A program made the position numbers and the translations under genes. DNA of 64,000 nt. Source: Isoptericola peretonis. Lineage in GTDB: Bacteria > Actinomycetota > Actinomycetes > Actinomycetales > Cellulomonadaceae. The stretch lies in the NCBI GenBank assembly GCA_023241745.1, contig JALQCY010000003.1:62001-126000 (forward strand), read 5' to 3'. This document shows, piece by piece, positions 43,339 through 50,275 of the stretch. The notes beneath the pieces were generated by a model. The model had not been told where the DNA came from and did not search any database. It saw only the letters and a list, made by a program, of their open reading frames with translations. Each line of letters starts with the position of its first letter. The stretch's first letter is position 1.

Positions 43339-43379
43339 GGCCGGGCCTGCCGGGACCCTCGGTCCCGGCGGGCCCGGCC
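43339..43379. terminator. Strong hairpin between convergent genes
   Basis: A 19-bp stem (43339-43357 with 43361-43379), 3-nt loop CTC, one U-G pair in the plus-strand transcript. It closes the M28 peptidase gene and, in the other direction, the first sigma4/ZAS fusion gene. There is no T-tract. Confidence 0.75.
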
Positions 43380-43396
43380 GCACCGGCGGGTGCCGC

Positions 43397-44842
43397 TCAG
43401 TCGTCGATGCGCTGGAGGGTCACGTCCGGCTCGACGTCGGCCGGGACCTCGACGTCGATCTCGACGGTGGCGGACCTCGACCCGAGGAACCACCGGGGCG
43501 GCACGTCCACCCGCCAACCCTCGACACCGCTGGAGATCCTGACCTTCGAGCTGTGGGCGCGCACGTCGACGACGGTCGCCGAGCCGGGGGCGATCACCCG
43601 GTACGACCGGGTCCGGTGCCGGCCCGCGTCGACCGTCCTCGTGAGCGTGGTGAGGACCAGCTCGGGCTCCGGCTGCTCCGTGATGGTCGGCCGCGGCGTC
43701 GGGGACGGGCTGCGCGTCGGGCTCGGGCTGGGGCTCGGCACCGTGGGGGTGGACGACGGCTCCGGCGTCGCGGACGGCGCGGGGCCGGAGGACGGACGGG
43801 ACGGCTCGGGCGTCGAGGGCGACGGGCCGGCGTCGCCCGAGCCCTCGGCCGTCGGCGTCGAGGGCGACGTCGTGGAACCGGTCGACGGCGCGTCCGGCGC
43901 CGTCGCGTCCGGCGCCGTCGTGGCGGGAGGCGACGTCTCGGGGGCCGTGGGGCTCGCCGTCGGGTCCTCCGCGGACGGTTGGGGCTCCGGCGGCACCTCC
44001 GGCGCGGGGGTGCCGACCGGCGCCGGGGCAGCGGCGGACGACGTCGGCGCGGGCGCGGCTGGTGCGGCCGCCGGTCCGGCGGCGCCGCCGCTTCCGCCGA
44101 GGGCCACCGCGACCGCCGTCACGGCGACGCCGGCCACCGTGCCGGCGGTGATCAGCCCGCCCTTGCCGAGCTGGCCGAGCCTGAGCGCGAGGCCACGCAC
44201 CCACTCCACGGCGACGAGGAGGGCCGCGCCCACCGGTCCCGCCGTCGCGAGCGCGCCGGCCGCCGACGTACCGGCGCCGAGCGCACCGACGACGACCGGC
44301 GCGGAGACGCCGCCCGCGACCGCACCCGTGACTGTGCCGGCCAGGAGCAGGGGTCCCGCGTCGCGCACCGCCCAGGCGGCCTCCCGGACGTCGATGAAGG
44401 CGCGCATGCAGCCCTGGCAGCCGAAGAGGTGCGCCTCGAGCACGGTGCGGCGCGGCGGAGAGAGCCGGTGGCGCAGGTACGAGTGCAGCGACTGCCGCGT
44501 GGGGAGGCACGCGGGCGGGCAGGCGCGGGCGTGCGCGGCCGCGAACGCCGCGGCGAGGCGTTCCTCCGCCTGACGCAGGCGGCGCAGGACCCCCCGGGCG
44601 TGCATGCCGAGCTCGGTCGCGATCGCGGCGACCTCCCGGCCCACGACGTGCCGGTCCCACAGCAGCCGCTGGTCGTCGTGCGGCAGCGTGGCGAGCACCG
44701 TGCGCAGCACGGCCGGGTCCGCCGTCCCCGCGGCGCCCGGCCCGTCGGCGCGGCCGTCCGCCGCGGCCGCCGCACGCATCCGCCGGATCGCGTCGTCGAC
44801 GGCGCCGCGGCGCGAGGGCGCGTCGTCGTGGATCGCGGTCAC
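43397..44842 (-). CDS. Sigma4-like HTH / zinc anti-sigma-type / transmembrane fusion protein, copy A (481 aa)
   Basis: Residues about 44-100 look like sigma factor region 4 (LRTVLATLPHDDQRLLWDRH, VAAIATELGMHARGVLRRLR). Residues 105-150 form a ZAS-type zinc domain with ACPPAC and HLFGCQGC. Hydrophobic stretches at about 162-215 and 228-250 (GLITAGTVAGVAVTAVAVAL) span the membrane. Then come about 150 Pro/Ser/Thr-rich residues and a beta-rich end domain of about 85 residues. No sigma region 2 is seen, so it is not a complete sigma factor; a membrane-tethered DNA-binding or anti-sigma regulator is more likely. Copy B lies 205 bp upstream and shares the first three parts. Confidence 0.75.
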   Translation of the reverse strand: MTAIHDDAPSRRGAVDDAIRRMRAAAAADGRADGPGAAGTADPAVLRTVLATLPHDDQRLLWDRHVVGREVAAIATELGMHARGVLRRLRQAEERLAAAFAAAHARACPPACLPTRQSLHSYLRHRLSPPRRTVLEAHLFGCQGCMRAFIDVREAAWAVRDAGPLLLAGTVTGAVAGGVSAPVVVGALGAGTSAAGALATAGPVGAALLVAVEWVRGLALRLGQLGKGGLITAGTVAGVAVTAVAVALGGSGGAAGPAAAPAAPAPTSSAAAPAPVGTPAPEVPPEPQPSAEDPTASPTAPETSPPATTAPDATAPDAPSTGSTTSPSTPTAEGSGDAGPSPSTPEPSRPSSGPAPSATPEPSSTPTVPSPSPSPTRSPSPTPRPTITEQPEPELVLTTLTRTVDAGRHRTRSYRVIAPGSATVVDVRAHSSKVRISSGVEGWRVDVPPRWFLGSRSATVEIDVEVPADVEPDVTLQRIDD

Positions 44843-44928
44843 GCGACGCCCCCTGTCCCTCGCTCGTCGAACCGGGCCCAGCCGATCCGAGCCGTCTCAG
44901 GGCGCGCCGCCGGGCGCGCGCCGGGGGC

Positions 44929-44965
44929 CATGATCGCAGCGCCGTGCGGGGCGATGGCAAATCCC
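44929..44965 (-). promoter_or_regulatory. Conserved upstream motif of copy A
   Basis: On the minus strand GGGATTTGCC (44956-44965), 21 bp, then ATCATG (44929-44934), 86 nt before the copy A start. The same two blocks at the same spacing occur before copy B. The 21-bp spacing is unlike a standard housekeeping promoter; an alternative-sigma promoter or paired operator is possible. Confidence 0.5.
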
Positions 44966-45047
44966 CTGGCCCGTGAGCGGCGCTGGCCGACGGTGCGCGC
45001 TCGACAGACGACCTGGTCCGCGGCAGCCCCGAGGGCGGTGTCGTGCG

Positions 45048-46214
45048 CTACTGCGTGGGCTCGGTGGTCGACGTCGCCGTCGGCGACGGACCGGGCGTCT
45101 CCTCCGGCGGCTCCGAGGTCTCCGGCAACGGCTCCTCGGTCTCCCCAGGCGGCTCCTCGGTCTCCTCCGGGGGAGGCTCCTCCTGGACGGGGGGCGTGGC
45201 GGACGACGAGGGGCGCGGCGTCGACGACGTCGACGGCCGCGGCCCGGACGTCGCGGTCGACGACGACGTCGGCCCGTCGTCGCGGGTCGTCGTCGACGTG
45301 GGCGACGTCGACGGGTCGGACGACGCCGGCTCGTCGCTCGTCGACGCGGTCGGCGAGGGCTCGTCCGACGGCGCCGTCGACGAGTCCCCGGACGGCGTCG
45401 GGCCGGCGCTCGGTCCGCCCTCCCCGCGCGGCGACGAGGTGGGCGGTGCCACGGGCGTCGGCGCACCGCCGGGCGCCGTACCCACGGTGGTCGACCCCGA
45501 CGACGCACCGGGGTCGGGGGCCGCCGGCGCCACGTCCCCGCTGCCGATCGCGATCGCGATGGCCGCCACCGCGACGCACGCGACCGTGCCCGCGACGATC
45601 AGCCAGCTCTGCCGGCGTGCAGGCCGCGGGACCGACCCGCCGCTCGCCGGACCGGACGCCTCCTCCTGTGCGGTCGCGGCCGTCACCGCGGCCGGGAGCC
45701 AGCCGCCCGCGAGCAGCCGCGGTCCCCCGTCGCGCAGCGCCCAGGCAGGCTCACGCACGTCGACGAACGCGCGCAGGCAGGCCGCGCACTCGAGGAGATG
45801 GTCCTCGAGCAGGGTCTCCTGGCCCGCCGCGAGCCGACGACGGACCAGGTCGTCGAGCGCCCGGCGCGTGCCGTCGCAGGCCGGCGGGCAGTCCCGTGCG
45901 TGCGCGTCCGCGAGCGCCGCCGCGAGGGTCTGCTCGGCCTGCGGCAGGAGGCGGGCCGCCGCGCGAGGGTGCGTGCCGAGCGCCTCCGCGACGGCGGACG
46001 GCTCCTGCCGCTGCACGTGCGTGGCCCACAGCAGCCGCTGGTCGTCGGGCGAGAGCGTCGCGAGGGCGGTGCGCAGCACCTCGGGGTCCGCGGTCCCGGC
46101 GGCGCCGGGCGCTCCCCCGCGCCCCGCGGCCGCGGCGGCGACCCGCATCCGGCGGATCGCGTCGTCCACGTAGCCCGCGCGCGCCGGCGCGTCGTCACCG
46201 CCGGTCTCCGTCAC
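45048..46214 (-). CDS. Sigma4-like HTH / zinc anti-sigma-type / transmembrane fusion protein, copy B (388 aa)
   Basis: Paralogue of copy A. The start (DDAPARAGYVDDAIRRMR), the sigma4-like part (VLRTALATLSPDDQRLLWAT, VAEALGTHPRAAARLLPQAE), the CPPAC cysteines and the zinc block DHLLECAACLRAFVDVREPA align along their length. One membrane segment (WLIVAGTVACVAVAAIAIAI) is followed by an extracellular tail of about 150 residues rich in Ser/Thr/Pro/Glu, ending without the beta-rich domain of copy A. GTG 46214 is chosen to match the copy A start. The pair arose by tandem duplication and the tails diverged. Confidence 0.75.
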   Translation of the reverse strand: MTETGGDDAPARAGYVDDAIRRMRVAAAAAGRGGAPGAAGTADPEVLRTALATLSPDDQRLLWATHVQRQEPSAVAEALGTHPRAAARLLPQAEQTLAAALADAHARDCPPACDGTRRALDDLVRRRLAAGQETLLEDHLLECAACLRAFVDVREPAWALRDGGPRLLAGGWLPAAVTAATAQEEASGPASGGSVPRPARRQSWLIVAGTVACVAVAAIAIAIGSGDVAPAAPDPGASSGSTTVGTAPGGAPTPVAPPTSSPRGEGGPSAGPTPSGDSSTAPSDEPSPTASTSDEPASSDPSTSPTSTTTRDDGPTSSSTATSGPRPSTSSTPRPSSSATPPVQEEPPPEETEEPPGETEEPLPETSEPPEETPGPSPTATSTTEPTQ

Positions 46215-46267
46215 GGTGCCCCCGTCCCTGGGTCTCGAGCGGCGCGCCGTCGGCGTGCTCGCGGGGT

Positions 46268-46304
46268 CATGATGGCAGCGGACCCCAGGGTCTGGGCAAG
46301 TCCC
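46268..46304 (-). promoter_or_regulatory. Conserved upstream motif of copy B
   Basis: On the minus strand GGGACTTGCC (46295-46304), 21 bp, then ATCATG (46268-46273), 53 nt before the GTG of copy B. It matches the copy A motif in 15 of 16 positions, while most other intergenic bases differ. The rest of 46215-46469 shows no gene. Confidence 0.5.
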
Positions 46305-46469
46305 TGCCCCACCGGGTCTCAGGGGCCGGGACGGCGGCACCGCGCGGGCCACGAGCGGCGCCGCGTCGGGTCGTCCAAGGTCCCTGCGATCGGCGGCGAC
46401 ATGACCGACCCCCGGCCCGGGCCGCCTCCGGGGAGCAGGCGGTCCGGCCGAGGGTCGGTGCCGAGGGGG

Positions 46470-47654
46470 TCAGCGGTGGGCCAGCGCGTCGACGTGGCCG
46501 CGGCCGGCCAGGCCCATCAGCCGGTCCAGGGCCTCCCGGGCGTCGGCCCGGTCGTCCTCCTGCGCGGCGACGACCAGGGAGAACAGGTCCTTCGGGTCCT
46601 CCGGATCGGCGACGAGGTCGAGGTGCCGGAGGAACCCGGCAGGGACGTCGTCGCGCACGAAGCGCAGGGCCGTCCAGTCCTCCACGGCGAACCCGACCGA
46701 GTCGAAGACGGTCACCGTGGTGTCGTCCGGGGTGCGGCGGTCGCCCGCGTGCCGCGCGAACGCCTCCCCCGGCCCGGCGGTGGCAGGCGCGCCGCGGCGG
46801 CCGTCGCGGCGCCCGGCGACGACCTCCCACAGCTCGGTGACGACCAGGTCGGGGGTCTGCTGGATCTCGCCCTCGACGCGGGTCTGCGGCTCGTACTCCA
46901 CGTACACGTCGGCGGCGCGCAGGATCGCGGGGTCGAGCTCCGTCTTGCCCGGGCAGTCGCCGCCGATCGCGTTGACGTGCACGCCGGGCCGAGCGAGCCG
47001 CGTGACCATGTCGTGCGTCAGCACGGTCGCGTTCGCCTTGTCCGCCGTACAGGTCGTGATCACGTCGGCGCCGGTGACGGCGTCCTCCCCGCTGGTCGCC
47101 TCGTGGACCTCGAACCCGAGGGCACGCGCGTGCCGGGCGAGCTTGGCCTGCGCGCCCGGGTCGGTGTCCCAGACGCGCAGGTGCGTGATGCCGAGCGCGG
47201 CCCGCATCCCCAGCGCCTGGAACTCCGACTGGGACCCGGCGCCGACCAGCGCGAGGGTCCGCGAGCCGGCGCGGGCCAGGTACCGGGCGGCGAGGGCCGA
47301 CGTCGCCGCCGTCCGCAGCGCGGTGAGCAGCGTCATCTCGGCGAGGAACGTGGGGTACCCGTTGTGCACGTCGGCGAGGACGCCGAACGCGGTGACGGTC
47401 TGGTAGCCGCGGGCGGGGTTGCGGGGGTGGCCGTTGACGAACTTGAAGCCGTACGTGACGTCGTCGGCCGCCGGCATGAGCTCGATGACGCCGTCCCGGG
47501 AGTGGGACGCGATCCGCGCCCGCTTGTCGAGGTCGGGCCAGCGGGCGAAGTCGGCGGCGAGGGCGTCGACGAGGCGGCCGATGACGGCCTCCGGCCCGCG
47601 GTGGGCCACCCAGCGCGCCATGGCGGGGACGTCGAGGAACGGGACGGTGGTCAT
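46470..47654 (-). CDS. Ornithine cyclodeaminase family protein (394 aa)
   Basis: The OCD/mu-crystallin fold is visible: GYPTFLAEMTLLTALRTAAT with the substrate Arg, NAD-binding LALVGAGSQSEFQALGM, ADVITTCTADKANATVL, GVHVNAIGGDCPGKTELD and VFDSVGFAVEDWTALRF. OCD converts ornithine to proline and ammonia with NAD as internal cofactor. It is longer than many homologues because of an insertion near residue 305 and an extended C-terminus. The ATG overlaps the stop of the guanidino-hydrolase gene, so the two are coupled, fitting an arginine-ornithine-proline route. Confidence 0.9.
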   Translation of the reverse strand: MTTVPFLDVPAMARWVAHRGPEAVIGRLVDALAADFARWPDLDKRARIASHSRDGVIELMPAADDVTYGFKFVNGHPRNPARGYQTVTAFGVLADVHNGYPTFLAEMTLLTALRTAATSALAARYLARAGSRTLALVGAGSQSEFQALGMRAALGITHLRVWDTDPGAQAKLARHARALGFEVHEATSGEDAVTGADVITTCTADKANATVLTHDMVTRLARPGVHVNAIGGDCPGKTELDPAILRAADVYVEYEPQTRVEGEIQQTPDLVVTELWEVVAGRRDGRRGAPATAGPGEAFARHAGDRRTPDDTTVTVFDSVGFAVEDWTALRFVRDDVPAGFLRHLDLVADPEDPKDLFSLVVAAQEDDRADAREALDRLMGLAGRGHVDALAHR

Positions 47655-48595
47655 GCGCGGGCCTCCTCGTCCAGGACGGCGGTCGTGGTGGTCGTCGAGG
47701 GGACGGTTGCCGGGCGCAGCTCGAGCGTGCAGCACTTCACGGAGCCGCCGCCCTTGAGCAGCTCGGACAGGTCGACGCCGACGGGTTCGAAGCCCCGTTC
47801 GCGCAGCCGGTCGTGCAGGCCGGTGGCGCGGTCGGTGAGGAACACGTGCCGGCCGTCGGAGACGACGTTGAGGCCCAGCACCGCGGCGTCCTCGGGGGTC
47901 GCGAGGACCGCGTCCGGGTAGCGCTCGGCGAGCTCGGCCTGCGAGGCGGGGCTGAACGCCTCGCGGAGGTAGGCGATCGTCGCGGGCGAGGTGCCGCCGT
48001 CGAGCACCGCCAGTGCCGTGTCGAGGTGGTAGTAGCGCGGGTCGACCAGCTCGAGGGTGACGACCTCGAGGCCGAACAGCGCCGCGACCTCGGCGTGCGC
48101 GGCGCGGGAGGTGCGAAAGCCCGTGCCGGCGAGCATGACGTCGCCGGCGAGGAGCAGGTCGCCCTCGCCCTCGTTCTGTTCGGTGGCCTGACCGAGGCTG
48201 GTGATGCCGGCGCCCGCGGCCGCGAGCCACCGCTCGTACGCGGCCCCCTCCGGCCGGCGCTCGGGATAGGTGAAGCGGGCCGCCAGCGCGCGGCCGCCGA
48301 CCACGACGCCGCCGTTCGCGGCGTACACCATGTCGGGCAGGCCCGGCACGGGGTCGATCACGTCGACGCGATGACCGTGCGCCTCGTACGTGGCGCGCAG
48401 GTGCTCCCACTGCGCCAGCGCGCGGGACGCGTCGACCGGGACGCCCAGGTCCATCCACGGGTTGATCTCGTAGACCACGTCGAAGTAGGTGGGCGGGCAC
48501 ATGAGGAAGTGGCGCGGGGTCGCCGCACGCTCGGGGATCCCCGTGGGCTGGGGAACCGTGGCCGACGTCGTCGTCGGCGTGGTGAGGGCCGTCAT
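47651..48595 (-). CDS. Guanidino-group hydrolase family protein (DDAH / arginine dihydrolase-like, 314 aa)
   Basis: Pentein-fold guanidine-modifying enzyme. FLMCPPTYFDVVYEINPWMD, GLPDMVYAANGGVVVGG, ERRPEGAAYERWL, EGEGDLLLAG, the catalytic His in RYYHLDTALAVL and the catalytic Cys in GGGSVKCCTLEL are all present. The INPWM and DMVYAAN blocks resemble the N-terminal arginine dihydrolase domain of cyanobacterial AgrE/ArgZ as much as dimethylargininase, so release of ornithine from arginine is as plausible as citrulline formation. Coupling to ornithine cyclodeaminase favours the former. TAGCGT lies 7 nt before the ATG. Confidence 0.85.
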   Translation of the reverse strand: MTALTTPTTTSATVPQPTGIPERAATPRHFLMCPPTYFDVVYEINPWMDLGVPVDASRALAQWEHLRATYEAHGHRVDVIDPVPGLPDMVYAANGGVVVGGRALAARFTYPERRPEGAAYERWLAAAGAGITSLGQATEQNEGEGDLLLAGDVMLAGTGFRTSRAAHAEVAALFGLEVVTLELVDPRYYHLDTALAVLDGGTSPATIAYLREAFSPASQAELAERYPDAVLATPEDAAVLGLNVVSDGRHVFLTDRATGLHDRLRERGFEPVGVDLSELLKGGGSVKCCTLELRPATVPSTTTTTAVLDEEARA

Positions 48596-48602
48596 GACCG
48601 GG

Positions 48603-48608
48603 ACGCTA
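48603..48608 (-). promoter_or_regulatory. -10 box of the arginine/ornithine operon, leaderless
   Basis: TAGCGT on the minus strand, 7 nt before ATG 48595, in the 126-bp gap shared with the divergent Lrp/AsnC-type gene, where that regulator would be expected to bind. Confidence 0.5.
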
Positions 48609-48721
48609 GAGGGCCGCCCGTTGCGCGCCAGCCGCGATCCGTTGTGCATTCGGTGCCCAGACCTGGCGAATCGTGCGTCGCGGTTGAAGAATCCGAGCAT
48701 GGACCGCACGGGAACGCTCAG

Positions 48722-49180
48722 ATGGACGCCGTGAACCGCAGGATCGTCGGGCACCTGCTGCGCGACGGACGCGCCACCTACGCCGACATCGGCGCCGACG
48801 TGGGCCTGTCGGCGCCCGCGGTGAAGCGCCGCGTGGACGTGATGCTGGCGCGCGGCGAGATCACCGGCTTCACGGTGCGGGTGGCGCCCGAGGAGCTGGG
48901 CTGGGGCGTCGAGGCGTACGTCGAGCTGTTCTGCCGCGGCAACGTCTCCCCCGCGACTCTGCGCCGCGACCTCGCCTCCATCCCCGAGATCGTCCGGGTC
49001 GACACGGTGACCGGCGACGCCGACGCGATGGTGCAGATCATGGCCGGCGGCATGGCGGACGTCGAGCGCACCGTGGAGGCCATCCGCGCCAGCGCGCGGG
49101 TGGACAAGACCCGCACGTCGCTGGTCATGACGCGCGTCATCGACCGGCCCGCCCGGTCGTCCTCGGCGGAGGGTGCGTGA
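48722..49180 (+). CDS. Lrp/AsnC-family regulator (152 aa)
   Basis: N-terminal helix-turn-helix DAVNRRIVGHLLRDGRATYA, DVGLSAPAVKRRVDVML, then the RAM ligand-binding domain (EAYVELFCRGNVSPATLRRD, VTGDADAMVQIMAGGMADVE). The length matches AsnC/Lrp proteins. It is divergent to the guanidino-hydrolase/ornithine cyclodeaminase pair, the standard position for an arginine- or proline-responsive activator of catabolism. ATG 48722 is the first in-frame start. An 11-codon frame (48699-48734) overlaps it. Confidence 0.92.
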   Translation: MDAVNRRIVGHLLRDGRATYADIGADVGLSAPAVKRRVDVMLARGEITGFTVRVAPEELGWGVEAYVELFCRGNVSPATLRRDLASIPEIVRVDTVTGDADAMVQIMAGGMADVERTVEAIRASARVDKTRTSLVMTRVIDRPARSSSAEGA

Positions 49181-49181
49181 C

Positions 49182-50114
49182 GTGCGCGCCGTCCGCGGCG
49201 CCGTCGCCGCCCTGCTGGCCGGGGCCGCCGTCGCGCTCGCCGGCTGCACCGGCCCCGCGGACACGCCGGAGCCCCTGCCCGACGCCGTCGCGCGCGGCCT
49301 GACCGTCACGCTCCGCCAGGACCGCACGCAGTACGCCGACCGCAGGGCCTCGCTGCACGTCGTCAACGACTCCGACCACACGGTGACGCTGCTCGGCGGC
49401 ACCCTCGACGCCCCCGGCTACGGCCCGAGCGACCCTGACGGCGAGCCCCGCTCCCGCAGCCTCGCTCCCGGCGCGGGCCGCGACGTGCGGCTGCGCCTCG
49501 GGGAGGTGGACTGCGACGCCGACGCCCCGGAGCCCCTCTCCGGCGCGGCCGCCCAGACGACGCCGGTCGCGACGGCCACGGTGCGGGTGGCCGTCGGCGA
49601 GGCGTCACCCGGCGGCGACGAGCCCGCGGGCACCGCCGTGGAGGTCGACGTCACCGACCCGCTGGCCCGTCTCGCCGCCGTGCACGCCGAGGCGTGCGCC
49701 GAGCGGCTCGTCGCGTCGGGCGTCGCGCTCCAGGTGACGGACGTCGGGCCCGCGCGGGTGCGCACCGCGGACGGCACCGCACCCGGCGGTCGCGTGACCG
49801 TCGCCGTCGAGCCCGTGCCCGGCGGCCCCGACGTGCGCCTGGTGCGGGTTTCCGGCACCACCCTGCTGTCCCCGGCCGCCGGCGACGCCTGGACGGGCGA
49901 CGACCTCGCGGGGCAGGCGGACGGCAGGGTCGTGCTCGACCTCGTGCCCGCCCGCTGCGACCCGCACGTGGTGGCGGAGGACAAGCGCGGCACGTTCCTG
50001 CCCGTGCACGCGGAGGTCGACGGCGTGGCGCAACCGGTGATCCACGTGCCGATGACCGACGAGCAGCGCGCCGCCGTCTACCAGATCGTCCACGACGCCT
50101 GCGGCTGGGGCTGA
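49182..50114 (+). CDS. Lipoprotein of unknown function (310 aa)
   Basis: Short lipoprotein signal with LAGC (Cys22). The mature domain is beta-rich with two parts: an N-terminal Ig-like stretch (VTLRQDRTQYADRRASLHVV) and a second half with SGTTLLSPAAGDAWTGDDLA and a late Cys-containing region (ARCDPHVVAEDKRGTFLPVH, HDACGWG). GTG 49182 has GGAGG 9 nt upstream; an alternative GTG at 49173 is too close to that site. It follows the lrp-type gene directly. No family is recognised. Confidence 0.75.
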   Translation: MRAVRGAVAALLAGAAVALAGCTGPADTPEPLPDAVARGLTVTLRQDRTQYADRRASLHVVNDSDHTVTLLGGTLDAPGYGPSDPDGEPRSRSLAPGAGRDVRLRLGEVDCDADAPEPLSGAAAQTTPVATATVRVAVGEASPGGDEPAGTAVEVDVTDPLARLAAVHAEACAERLVASGVALQVTDVGPARVRTADGTAPGGRVTVAVEPVPGGPDVRLVRVSGTTLLSPAAGDAWTGDDLAGQADGRVVLDLVPARCDPHVVAEDKRGTFLPVHAEVDGVAQPVIHVPMTDEQRAAVYQIVHDACGWG

Positions 50115-50275
50115 GCGGCGGCCGACGACGGGAGCGGGTGAATTCTCCTCAACCTCTCCCGCTATTGAGGCAACATCAGTAGTCTCCCTCCAGACCTGTC
50201 GACGACGACGGGCCACGGCCCTGCGCCGTGCTGACCTCCTGCGTCGACGACGACGCGGACCGGAGTGAGGCCCCG

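Noticed and set aside
43397..46214. Calling the two fusion proteins sigma factors
   Set aside because: Only a region-4-like HTH is visible; no region 2, which core binding and -10 recognition require, so a full sigma factor is not supported.
50115..50275. A standard promoter in the AT-richer stretch before the repeat protein (around TTGAGGCAACATCAGTAGTCT)
   Set aside because: No -35/-10 pair with 16-18-bp spacing could be settled on by eye, so it was left out.
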